A stretch of 21,060 nucleotides of DNA from a virus. The DNA lies in the IMG/VR virus record IMGVR_UViG_3300047550_001318, positions 1 to 21,060 of that record, one strand, 5' to 3'. The notes below the pieces were generated by a model that saw only the letters and a program-made list of their open reading frames with translations, was not told the origin of the DNA and did not search any database. Below are positions 1 through 8,310 of this stretch, in pieces. Each line of letters begins with the position of its first letter. Positions within the stretch are counted from its first letter, which is position 1. Made by a program: the position numbers and the translations under genes.

Positions 1-358
1 TTTATTAAACACATCGCTTCTCACTGCTCCATCATCTTTATTCCCTGCTTATACCCAACAAGCAGATGTACTTACCATTAATCCGGTTAGTTACAAGACT
101 CCTGGGCAGGTGATAGCTAATTACTTTAGATACCCATTCACCCCTAAGTGGACGTATGTGAGTATATCAGGCGGTGAGCCAGTATTTGACCAATCACAAC
201 CTGACTACCAAGACTTTGAGTTGTCTGAGGATTACGTTTACAAATTAGCCACCAAGATTTTAGAATACGCTGGTATGTCTATTAGAGAATCTGAAGTAGT
301 TCAGTTTGGTATGACTCAGCAGGCTCACGAACAACCCACATTTAGCGTACAGCAATAA
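1..358 (+). CDS. Phage structural protein, C-terminal part (5' end outside window)
   Basis: The reading frame is open from base 2 to the TAA at 356-358 without a stop, so this is the last ~118 residues of a gene that begins left of the window. A GTG at 110 could be read as a start, but coding sequence clearly continues upstream of it. The visible part contains FRYPFTPKWTYVSISGGEP and a DYQDFEL segment, a pattern I recall from virion-associated proteins of uncultured Bacteroidetes and crAss-like phages, where it sits near the head-tail connector genes. The end is Gln-rich. The next gene starts 6 bases downstream on the same strand, so it belongs to the structural operon. The exact role is unknown; a small head or connector accessory protein is a guess from position. 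Confidence 0.7.
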   Translation, partial: LLNTSLLTAPSSLFPAYTQQADVLTINPVSYKTPGQVIANYFRYPFTPKWTYVSISGGEPVFDQSQPDYQDFELSEDYVYKLATKILEYAGMSIRESEVVQFGMTQQAHEQPTFSVQQ

Positions 359-364
359 TAAACC

Positions 365-1288
365 ATGGCTTATTTATCTACATATCAGTATTATGACAAC
401 AACGGCAACTCTCCAGAGGATGCCAATTGGGGGTCATACCAATACGTTAGCCTTCAAGATATCGTAAAGAATTTTCAGTTAATGTATGCCGGCAATCACT
501 CGCTGGTTAACAATGAAGAACGATATAGAATTTTGTTTCACGCAAAGCGTGCAATACAGGAATTGAACTACGATGCATTCAAGGAGGTTAAAGTCCTTGA
601 ACTTACAGTTGGTAGCAACTTGAGATATATTCTTCCAAACGACTTTGTAAACTGGGTGCGTATCTCTTTGTATCAAGATGGATACTTATTACCAATGACT
701 GAGAACGTGCAGATTCTTTCTTCTCGTGCCTACTTGCAGGACAATCAAGCCAATATCTTGTTCGACCAGAACGGGAATATCCTTGAACCGCAAAACTCAC
801 ACATAGATACCATGAGATTGAATGGCACTAAGAAGAATATCTACATGAATCCAGGTGGTATGTTTGATGGGCAATGGGGATGGGAGATTGATGGGCAGTG
901 GTATTTTGAATACGGACTCGGTGAGCGCTATGGTCTTAACACAGAGACCGCTAACGTAAACCCGACTTTTGCTATCGACAGAAAAGCTGGTGTAATTAAT
1001 TTCAACTCGGATATGTCGGACCGAGTATGCATACTTGAATACATATCTGATGGTATGGAAGGCGGAGAAGATTCTTTGATAACTGTAAATAAGTTGTTTG
1101 AGAAATACGTTTATGCTTACATCCAATATGAGATACTCAATTCGAAACTTGGCGTACAAGAATACATTGTAGCTAGAGCAAGAAAAGAAAAGTCGGCATT
1201 ATTAAGGAACGCTAAGATTAGATTAAGCAACATACACCCAGGTCGTTTACTGATGAGCTTGAGAGGTATGGATAAGTGGATAAAGTAA
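365..1288 (+). CDS. Head-tail connector / ring (adaptor) protein candidate
   Basis: The 307-residue protein starts at ATG 365, six bases after the previous stop. Near the N terminus it has YVSLQDIVKNFQLMYAG (about residues 27-43), then LFHAKRAIQELNYDAFKEVK (57-76), then an ILPNDFVNWVRIS stretch (89-101). I recognise this helical region followed by a 'LPxDyVNyVRIS' strand from proteins encoded just before the stabilization protein in crAss-like and related Bacteroidetes podoviruses. They are taken to be ring/adaptor proteins between portal and tail, a place comparable to T7 gp11. The C-terminal third is basic and helical. One base separates its stop from the next start, indicating tight coupling. 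Family membership is fairly likely; the precise position in the virion is inferred from gene order. Confidence 0.65.
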   Translation: MAYLSTYQYYDNNGNSPEDANWGSYQYVSLQDIVKNFQLMYAGNHSLVNNEERYRILFHAKRAIQELNYDAFKEVKVLELTVGSNLRYILPNDFVNWVRISLYQDGYLLPMTENVQILSSRAYLQDNQANILFDQNGNILEPQNSHIDTMRLNGTKKNIYMNPGGMFDGQWGWEIDGQWYFEYGLGERYGLNTETANVNPTFAIDRKAGVINFNSDMSDRVCILEYISDGMEGGEDSLITVNKLFEKYVYAYIQYEILNSKLGVQEYIVARARKEKSALLRNAKIRLSNIHPGRLLMSLRGMDKWIK

Positions 1289-1289
1289 C

Positions 1290-4200
1290 ATGGCCAATAT
1301 AACAAGAAACTTTATAGCAGGTAAGATGAATAAGTCTCTCGATGAGAGGCTTGTACCTGATGGTGAGTATATAGATGCAATGAACATCCGCATGGGTTCT
1401 ACCGAGAATGCGGAGATAGGCGTTATAGAAAACACCAAAGGGAACGAATCATTGACCACGCTTACATACATAGATGGAACTCAATTGAGTGCCAATGCTA
1501 GATGCATAGGGGCTTACGAGGATGGAGAAGCAGAGACTCTTTATTGGTTTGTTCACGATCCCGACTTTGCAGTGGGAGCTACTGGCAAGTTGGATTTGAT
1601 AGTTTCTTTCAATGTACTTACAGGCATATTACTCTATCATGTTATCAGCGTTGATGACGGCAATGGTGTAAATACCACGTTGAATTTCAATCCTCAGTAC
1701 TTAATCAATGGTATCAATCTAATCAAGTCCGGCATACCTGCCGAAAACTTGTTGTTTTTTACGGATGATTATAACCCACCAAGGGTAATCAATGTAAGCA
1801 AAGGATACGCACCACCGATTGGTAATACAGACCAATTCTCTGCCGAAGCTTTGTTGGTTATCAAGAAGCCACCGGTCGCTGCTCCTACGATACAATTGAT
1901 ATCTGCATCTGGACAGGAGAACTACATGGAGAATAAGTTTCTGTGTTTTGCTTACAGATATCGCTATGCAGATAATGAATATTCTGCTACATCTCAGTTT
2001 TCAGAACCTGCATTTGTTCCAAGTGCTTTTAACTTTAACATAGCAAGTTTCTTGAATGAGGGGATGGTAAATGCAGCCAACACGGTTGACATAACTTATT
2101 ATTCTGGAGATTCGCTAGTGGTTGGTGTTGATTTGTTATTCAAAGAAGCCAACTCAAATGTAATCAAGGTAATAAAGAAGCTTGACAAATCTGATATGGG
2201 GATGGTTGATAATGCTTATTACAATTATCAATTCAGTAACAGTGAGATATTCACTGTGTTGCCAGAGTCGGAGATATTGAGATTGTACGACAATGTACCA
2301 TTACAAGCTAAGGCTCAGACAATTATGGGCAACCGATTGATGTATGGTAATTACGTTGAAGGATATGACTTAGTGGATGACAACGGCAACCCTGTGATGT
2401 TTGAGTATTTCACAGAGCTAATTACTGAAGAAGTCGGCAATGATGTATTGGATTCCGGGACATCAAATGGGACTTACAATATAAATGGTCCACAAACCAT
2501 AGCTGATTCTACTTTGTATTTTGATTTAGATGGCATTGACCTTGTTGCTGGATCTTCAATAACCATAGAGTTTAGATTTAACCACTCTACATTCACAGGA
2601 ACACCACCGTTTCCTGGTGAGACCACGTATAATGTACCGCTTACGTTTACTTTCTTTTTAAATACAAACTATAGTTCGGTATACGCATTGGCTACAAGCA
2701 CAGAGTTCCAAGAAGCAATAGGGACCACTGCAAACATACAGACAGTTGCCAATGCTTGTACTGGCAATACACTAACCGATGAGTTCAACTGCGCCATACC
2801 GCAAACACTTGGCACTTTGACCAAATATCAAAGTGGTATAAACGCAGTCAATGAACCTATAGGCATAGACACAAGTACCAGCAGCACCGTAATTGGATTG
2901 CAATTACCTGCTATGAGATTTGTAGATAGCACTACGACTCCAACGGTAAGTGTTTACGAATACTACGATATAGAGTTTGTTCAGGTAACGTACCAAAAGA
3001 TAGCTACTCCAGCAAGTTTACATAGCAATAGAGATTATGAGATTGGTATTGTGTATATGGATGATTTTAACAGGGCTAGCACAGCTTTGGTCAGCCAAAA
3101 CAACACAGTTCATGTACCTTGTGGTAATTCTGCTTTAAAGAACTCTATACGAGTTACTATACCATTTACCCAGTTACCGCCATATTGGGCTACTCGATAC
3201 AAGTTTGTAATTAAACCAAGCAATACTTTCTATGAGACCATATACTCATCTATATATTTTGCTGACCCAGATTCAAACAATGTTTACTTCCTACTTGAAG
3301 GGGAGAATGCACAGAAGGTAGAGCAGGGAGATCGGTTCGTTGTAAAGGCAGACAGCGCAGGACCAACCCAGTCTTGTACTTATGCTACGGTATTGGAGAA
3401 AGAATCTAAGCCAGCAGACTTCTTGACTATCAATAGTCAGTTAGACCCAAGCGTACAGATTGCTGTGCCTGCCGGTGTTTACATGAAGATAAACCCAAGC
3501 ACATTTAATATAGTGAATGATCAATTAGCTGTCATAGCTCCTGGCACAGTTGTTGAAACGGAAACTGATAAAGGACAATATGTAGTGGCAGCTTACCCAA
3601 TGAATCTGCAAAGAACCGCTGGGTACGATCCTCTTAATCCAAATTGGGAATATCAAGACTATACAATCCCTGCTGGAAGTAGAATAACATTGTCTTTTAA
3701 GTTCGAAAGAATAGGCGCAGGAGCAGGTGAAGGCAATTGTGAAGCTAGGACATATATAGTAGAAGCCACAATGACATCATCTGCCGACTACGATAACATG
3801 TATGATTGGTTTAATGGCGATAACGTAGCCAATGTAATTGAAAATGGGGTAGGATATGCTGGCGGTAACAATTGCATTCCTGATGCTGTTTATATCCCTA
3901 CATTATCTCCTACGAAAAGCACAACACTCTCATTATGTACTAATTATTTTCAATTTTATAGGAATTATACAACCAATGAATTAGCATTGATAATTAGCGG
4001 TCCACCTGCGTGTACTGGGATTATTGGGAAAGAAAAAAGAGCTTCCAAGATTACAGCCACGGTTCAAGTGTTTAGAGCCGAGAATCTTATTGTGTTTGAG
4101 ACCGAACCAACTGAAGCATTACCTGATGTTTTCTACGAGAACAACTTGTCATTGCCCATTACCGGTGGATACCACATGGGCAACGTGCCGGGAGGAAACC

Positions 4201-5732
4201 AATCAGCAAGTACTCCGGCCATTATCGATACCGAGTTCTTCAATTGCTATTCTTTTGGTAATGGCGTAGAGAGCTACAAGATTAGAGACTCTATCGTTGG
4301 CAAGAGCTTTGGCTTAGGCAATCGTGTCACTTCTGTTTCTGCTCAAGATTACAGACGTATTGACCGGTTTGCCGATATTACTTACAGTGGTGTATACTAC
4401 GATGAATCAAATGTAAACAAACTCAACGAGTTCAATTTAGGTTTACAAAACTTTAAACAATGTGAAGATTCCTTTGGACCAATTCAAAGACTTGATGCCC
4501 GTGAAACGGATGTACTCGTTTTACAAGAAGATAAAATATCTTATGTGCTTGCCGGGAAGAACCTTTTATCTGATGCTGGTATTGGAGGTTCTATCGCTGC
4601 TATTCCTGAAGTGTTGGGAACACAGATAGCAAGAACTGAGAAATACGGAATTAGTTTTAATCCTGAGAGTTACGTTCATTGGGGATTCAATAGATTCTTT
4701 ACTGACGTAAAGCGTGGTGCGGTAATACAATTGGTTGGCAACTCATATTCTCAAGACCAATTAGCAGTGGTATCCGAGCTGGGTATGCGTACTTGGTTTA
4801 GAAGCACGTTTATCGAGTCTTTCTCGACTCAAAAGTTGGGCGGATGGGACCCATACATGAATGAGTATGTATTGACAATCAACGAAGAAGATATCCCACA
4901 GCCCCCACAGTGTGTTGCTTGCGGTCTTCAGCAGACTTTCACGTTGTCAGACAACACAATTAATTACTGCGTTGATTTGAGTGCTTTTGTTGGTGACGTA
5001 AACATAGATTATAATGTCATATCGATAGGTGTAAGTGACGATTTTACAATAGACGCTACCTACAATTCTTCTACTGTGACAACGGGGCCAGTTTCAACTA
5101 GTGGTACATTGACATTCAACAAGAATGTAAACAACGTAAACCAAGTAGAAATATCTCTTAGCGCCAATGGTGATGCATTGATTTCTGTTCTAGTTAATTG
5201 TCCAAACCAAGAGTTAATGACAATTATACAGATTGTATTGACTAACGATTACGATGCAGGAGAGACCAACCACGTACAGTTCAGATACACGGAAGGTAGC
5301 TATACCTCTCCGATTCAAACCAGCTTTGTTGAGTTTGTTTCTGGATCTTCAGTACCGTTGGTATCGTTGTACAGTTCGACCACAGGGGCTAAAGGATTTG
5401 GCTCTATACCAGTTGACAATAGCAATGTGTTTATGTTGTCTAATAAAATCCCACCGGATACATTTGACTTCGATATCTTAAATGACAATTTTAGATATTA
5501 CACTTCTAACACATTGTACAACAACAACCAAGCAGATATACTAACCTTATTAGGATTGTCTACCAATGTTACACCAATCATACAATCAGGTAATATATTC
5601 CAAGGATCTTTCAATACAGGTACACTACAAGATTACCTATATTTGATATGGGATTACAGAGCCTCTACCGCTGTTGATTTGTGTTACTCAAACATTGACA
5701 TAGAGGATGTCTGCTGTAATTGTACAGAATAA
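1290..5732 (+). CDS. Tail stabilization / nozzle-type protein with Cys-rich C-terminal extension
   Basis: This 1480-residue protein has a diagnostic N terminus: NFIAGKMNKSLDERLVPDGE (residues 7-26), then YIDAMNIRMGSTE and IGVIENTKGNE. That signature marks the 'stabilization protein' of crAss-like and other Bacteroidetes podoviruses, thought to build the tail hub or nozzle (compare T7 gp12). A second conserved block at about residues 994-1190 includes GLGNRVTSV, DYRRIDRFADITYSGVY and YVHWGFNRFFTDVKRGAV, and looks like a beta-rich propeller-type region. From about residue 1207 it continues into an extension beginning CVAC, containing an Ig-like stretch (about 1205-1315). The end carries YLYLIWDYR and a cluster of cysteines, with CCNC in the last six residues. 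It is longer than T7 gp12 (about 794 residues), mainly from inserted beta-rich sequence. The next gene begins 5 bases after its TAA. Confidence 0.8.
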   Translation: MANITRNFIAGKMNKSLDERLVPDGEYIDAMNIRMGSTENAEIGVIENTKGNESLTTLTYIDGTQLSANARCIGAYEDGEAETLYWFVHDPDFAVGATGKLDLIVSFNVLTGILLYHVISVDDGNGVNTTLNFNPQYLINGINLIKSGIPAENLLFFTDDYNPPRVINVSKGYAPPIGNTDQFSAEALLVIKKPPVAAPTIQLISASGQENYMENKFLCFAYRYRYADNEYSATSQFSEPAFVPSAFNFNIASFLNEGMVNAANTVDITYYSGDSLVVGVDLLFKEANSNVIKVIKKLDKSDMGMVDNAYYNYQFSNSEIFTVLPESEILRLYDNVPLQAKAQTIMGNRLMYGNYVEGYDLVDDNGNPVMFEYFTELITEEVGNDVLDSGTSNGTYNINGPQTIADSTLYFDLDGIDLVAGSSITIEFRFNHSTFTGTPPFPGETTYNVPLTFTFFLNTNYSSVYALATSTEFQEAIGTTANIQTVANACTGNTLTDEFNCAIPQTLGTLTKYQSGINAVNEPIGIDTSTSSTVIGLQLPAMRFVDSTTTPTVSVYEYYDIEFVQVTYQKIATPASLHSNRDYEIGIVYMDDFNRASTALVSQNNTVHVPCGNSALKNSIRVTIPFTQLPPYWATRYKFVIKPSNTFYETIYSSIYFADPDSNNVYFLLEGENAQKVEQGDRFVVKADSAGPTQSCTYATVLEKESKPADFLTINSQLDPSVQIAVPAGVYMKINPSTFNIVNDQLAVIAPGTVVETETDKGQYVVAAYPMNLQRTAGYDPLNPNWEYQDYTIPAGSRITLSFKFERIGAGAGEGNCEARTYIVEATMTSSADYDNMYDWFNGDNVANVIENGVGYAGGNNCIPDAVYIPTLSPTKSTTLSLCTNYFQFYRNYTTNELALIISGPPACTGIIGKEKRASKITATVQVFRAENLIVFETEPTEALPDVFYENNLSLPITGGYHMGNVPGGNQSASTPAIIDTEFFNCYSFGNGVESYKIRDSIVGKSFGLGNRVTSVSAQDYRRIDRFADITYSGVYYDESNVNKLNEFNLGLQNFKQCEDSFGPIQRLDARETDVLVLQEDKISYVLAGKNLLSDAGIGGSIAAIPEVLGTQIARTEKYGISFNPESYVHWGFNRFFTDVKRGAVIQLVGNSYSQDQLAVVSELGMRTWFRSTFIESFSTQKLGGWDPYMNEYVLTINEEDIPQPPQCVACGLQQTFTLSDNTINYCVDLSAFVGDVNIDYNVISIGVSDDFTIDATYNSSTVTTGPVSTSGTLTFNKNVNNVNQVEISLSANGDALISVLVNCPNQELMTIIQIVLTNDYDAGETNHVQFRYTEGSYTSPIQTSFVEFVSGSSVPLVSLYSSTTGAKGFGSIPVDNSNVFMLSNKIPPDTFDFDILNDNFRYYTSNTLYNNNQADILTLLGLSTNVTPIIQSGNIFQGSFNTGTLQDYLYLIWDYRASTAVDLCYSNIDIEDVCCNCTE

Positions 5733-5737
5733 AAGAA

Positions 5738-7072
5738 ATGGCTACTAGTTCAACATACTATTTAAATGCACCCTCGTTAGCTTCTGCTACGGGGGTGTTT
5801 ACCGATGCCAATATGACCACATGTGCCCCCAACGGATTCTATTCCGATGGGCTCGTAGTTAGGGAGTTGGTTGATTGCGTATTACTACCACAACAATCCT
5901 GCCCATCCTGTGCGTTTGAATGCCCAGCTTCTGGAGTAACATGGTCTACATTCCCATTAGGGCAGACAGGTGTGTTCTCAGTGGATATAGATGCAGGGTC
6001 AGCGACCGGTGCTATAGAGATTACGTTCGACCCCAACGATACACCCATAGGAATTATAGGCGTATACGATGGAGTTGGATATTCAGCGGTGAGTTCAGTT
6101 AACTTTGGTTACTTAGCATCTGCTGCGCCTCAATTGCCTGTTTTCCTTGGTGATACAGCAGACAACTGTGGTATTGTAGCCAATAGTCCATACACAAACC
6201 TACCTGTTTACAAGTGGGATGGATCTACCAGCTTTACACTGACATCGTTCACGCAAAACGAAACTGTAATATCGCCACAAATGCAATTAACACTTGGGCC
6301 TCCGGGTAATTGCAGAATGGTGATACCTAAGACATCAGCGACACCAACCGATGTTAGGGTTTATATCCTTGTATTGTGTTCTACTTATAGCGCATTTACA
6401 TTGGATGTAACTTGCCCAGGGGCATTACCAAGCTTTGATAGTAGTGAGGGTGGCGGAAGTTCTAATGCCGCATGCTCTTCTGCTGTAAACCAAACATATT
6501 ACTACAGCCAAGTAGGTGGCGTTGGCGATGAGCTTGGGTTATATGATATGGTATTCTCCGATCCTAACGGCCAATTCCCATTACCCGATGGCTTTTACCA
6601 ATCTCCTGACATCCCTGCGCCAAACAATTGGTTTAGAGTTGTTAACGGAGTGATTGTTCAGTTTGGTCCATGCGCTTTTGGAGGCAATTACCTATTAGGA
6701 AACTGCGCTTCAATAGGAGAAGTACAAACTATAGTAGCATCTTATGTTGGTTCTACCATACCAATTGGCACCATATGCACAATAAACGAGAGTGATTGTT
6801 GTTGGGAGGTATTGGCTTATACTGGAGCCACGGCCACAGAAACAATAATCAGCACTAGCCCTGGTGATACTTGCGCTGATTGCTGTGCGACTTACCGATT
6901 GACTAACAACACGTTATCAATACAGACAGTTACTTATGATGACTGTGCCGGCAACCCACAATCATTGAATATCAATCCAGGAGATTCGTCTAATATCTGT
7001 GCATTGGTTGGAAGCATGAGTTATCCGAACTTAGATATCATATTGTTAACCTGCGGAAGCACTTGTCTATAA
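5738..7072 (+). CDS. Cysteine-rich tail-tip or receptor-binding protein candidate
   Basis: I place the start at ATG 5738, 5 bases after the upstream stop, giving 444 residues. The in-frame TTG at 5720 would overlap the previous gene and add only MYRIKE. The protein is beta-rich, low in charged residues and unusually rich in cysteine (more than 20), with pairs such as DCC, two CxxC-like groups, and a C terminus CGSTCL. A module 'YYL...A...PxGFY...VVR...C' at the N terminus (about residues 7-55) appears to recur at about 254-310 as 'YYY...LPDGFY...FRVVNG...C'. The last ~65 residues (CCATYRLTN..., DDCAGNPQSL, ICALVGS) resemble a small Cys-containing domain I recall from Bacteroidetes phage tail genes. 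It lies directly after the nozzle gene, where tail fibre or host-contact genes are common. The receptor-binding role is an inference. Confidence 0.6.
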   Translation: MATSSTYYLNAPSLASATGVFTDANMTTCAPNGFYSDGLVVRELVDCVLLPQQSCPSCAFECPASGVTWSTFPLGQTGVFSVDIDAGSATGAIEITFDPNDTPIGIIGVYDGVGYSAVSSVNFGYLASAAPQLPVFLGDTADNCGIVANSPYTNLPVYKWDGSTSFTLTSFTQNETVISPQMQLTLGPPGNCRMVIPKTSATPTDVRVYILVLCSTYSAFTLDVTCPGALPSFDSSEGGGSSNAACSSAVNQTYYYSQVGGVGDELGLYDMVFSDPNGQFPLPDGFYQSPDIPAPNNWFRVVNGVIVQFGPCAFGGNYLLGNCASIGEVQTIVASYVGSTIPIGTICTINESDCCWEVLAYTGATATETIISTSPGDTCADCCATYRLTNNTLSIQTVTYDDCAGNPQSLNINPGDSSNICALVGSMSYPNLDIILLTCGSTCL

Positions 7073-7077
7073 TCACT

Positions 7078-7872
7078 ATGCCAAACTACACATTAACATA
7101 TAGCCCAAATTCAAAAGGATGGGTATCATTTTACTCCTACAATCCTGACTTTATGATTGGCATGAACAATTACTTCTATAGTTTTAAGGGAGGTAATCTA
7201 TATCGCCATAATACCAACGAACAGCGCAATACATTCTATGGGGTGTTCACTGAAGCCACTATCACTAGTGTATTCAATGAGTCCCCATTGGTAAACAAGT
7301 TGTTCAAGACGTTAAACATTGAAGGAGACGATGCTTGGGGTGCTGACTTATATACTGATTTGCAGTCCGGTGGTTTTGCTTTGTCAAATTACTTTGAGAA
7401 AAAAGAGCAAGCCTACTTTGCATTTATCAGGAACTCAGGCACAACGCCTGCTAACCCATCAGAGTACCCATTAAGGTCTGTCAATGGCATTGGCCGTAGC
7501 GCAAGCATTGTATCCACAACCCCATCGGCAGTAGTGGTAAATTATGCTGTAGCCATTGGTAGGATTGTATCTATCGGAGATTACCTATATTACTCGTTGC
7601 CTCCAAGTTACTCTACTCCTGTTTTGTTTGGGGAGATAACCGACATTAACATTGACTTAAAGAATGGTATCAATCAATTGATTGTGGACACCACAATAAC
7701 TGGTGGTAGCATTCCTTTGATTCAAGACCCATACACAATGTACATAAAGAACTCTGTTGCTGAATCTCATGGGTTACTTGGACACTACTGCGTGTTCACT
7801 CTAACCAACGATAATACTAGCAAGGTAGAGCTATTTGCACTTGAGTCTGAGGTCATGAAAAGTTATCCTTAA
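7078..7872 (+). CDS. Conserved virion/tail protein, function unknown
   Basis: I prefer ATG 7078, 5 bases after the previous stop; the in-frame TTG at 7063 would overlap that gene. The product is 264 residues. Its N terminus has a pattern I know from structural proteins of Bacteroidetes phages and crAss-like phages: SKGWVSFYSYNPDFMIGMNN, then FYSFKGGNLYRHN and RNTFYG. The motif 'GWxSFxSYxPD...NNxFYSFKxGxLYxHN' appears either alone or fused to larger tail proteins. The remainder is beta-rich with no transmembrane segment or enzymatic motif visible. Its place between the probable tail-tip protein and the ejection genes suggests a tail or baseplate-like component. The gene ends 23 bases before the next, the largest gap in the plus-strand operon. 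Confidence 0.6.
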   Translation: MPNYTLTYSPNSKGWVSFYSYNPDFMIGMNNYFYSFKGGNLYRHNTNEQRNTFYGVFTEATITSVFNESPLVNKLFKTLNIEGDDAWGADLYTDLQSGGFALSNYFEKKEQAYFAFIRNSGTTPANPSEYPLRSVNGIGRSASIVSTTPSAVVVNYAVAIGRIVSIGDYLYYSLPPSYSTPVLFGEITDINIDLKNGINQLIVDTTITGGSIPLIQDPYTMYIKNSVAESHGLLGHYCVFTLTNDNTSKVELFALESEVMKSYP

Positions 7873-7880
7873 AAATGTAA

Positions 7881-7888
7881 TATCTTTG
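7881..7888 (+). promoter_or_regulatory. Bacteroidota-type -7 promoter element (TATCTTTG)
   Basis: TATCTTTG fits the Bacteroidota -7 consensus TAnnTTTG exactly. It lies in the only real intergenic gap of the structural operon (7873-7895), 7 bases before the ATG at 7896. No TTTG or TTG is seen at the usual distance upstream for a -33 element; the nearest candidates (7834, 7841) are too far away. If used, transcription would start at or within a few bases of the ATG, giving a nearly leaderless mRNA for the GNAT-ejection gene block. Confidence 0.4.
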
Positions 7889-7895
7889 TACAGAT

Positions 7896-8306
7896 ATGTC
7901 TTTGCAAGTCCGACCTCTTTCGCCTAACGATTATACCGAGATTTTGGTACAATGGTGGTCTGATTGGGGATGGCCTGCACCTCAAAGAGACTTTCTTCCA
8001 AGAAATGGAGAGGGTGGTATGATTGTTTTTGATGGTGACGAACCGGTTTGCGCTGGTTATCTATATGTTACAAATTCAAAAGCAACATGGGTTGACTGGA
8101 TTATTTCCAGCAAGACATATAATAAAAAGCCTCAACGCAAGGATGCCTTGTTACTGCTCATTGCTTCGTTAACGGAGTGGGCTAGTGAGTTAGGGTATTC
8201 TTATTGCTACGCATTGATAAAGCACCCCTCTTTAATCAAGGTGTATGAGGAGATTGGATACACTCAAGGGGACCAGTATAACCAAGAAATGATAATTAAA
8301 CTTTAA
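7896..8306 (+). CDS. Small GNAT-fold protein, T7 gp13-like
   Basis: The 136-residue protein has the layout of a GNAT N-acetyltransferase: an N-terminal VRPLSPNDYTEI (strand 1 and helix), GMIVFDGDEPVCAGYLYV (41-58, strands 2-3), a central strand WVDWIISS (65-72), a helix (82-99), and a C-terminal IKVYEEIGYTQ (114-124), the typical 'FYxxxGF' ending. The acetyl-CoA loop is degenerate: KKPQRKDA replaces the usual Q/RxxGxG/A, so catalysis is doubtful. Length, order of elements and genome position match T7 gene 13 (138 residues), which as I recall also begins 'IRPT..DF' and ends with a 'FLKTIGAVF' segment. It is the first gene after the promoter-like element and is followed 4 bases later by a gp14-like gene. 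A free acetyltransferase with another substrate is the alternative. Confidence 0.6.
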   Translation: MSLQVRPLSPNDYTEILVQWWSDWGWPAPQRDFLPRNGEGGMIVFDGDEPVCAGYLYVTNSKATWVDWIISSKTYNKKPQRKDALLLLIASLTEWASELGYSYCYALIKHPSLIKVYEEIGYTQGDQYNQEMIIKL

Positions 8307-8310
8307 TAAT

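Noticed and set aside
110-358. Complete 82-residue gene starting at GTG 110
   Set aside because: The same frame is open and reads as plausible coding sequence back to base 2, so the gene begins outside the window.
5720-5737. TTG start for the Cys-rich protein, and similarly TTG 7063 for the next gene
   Set aside because: ATG codons 5 bases after the preceding stops (5738 and 7078) fit the packing of this operon better.
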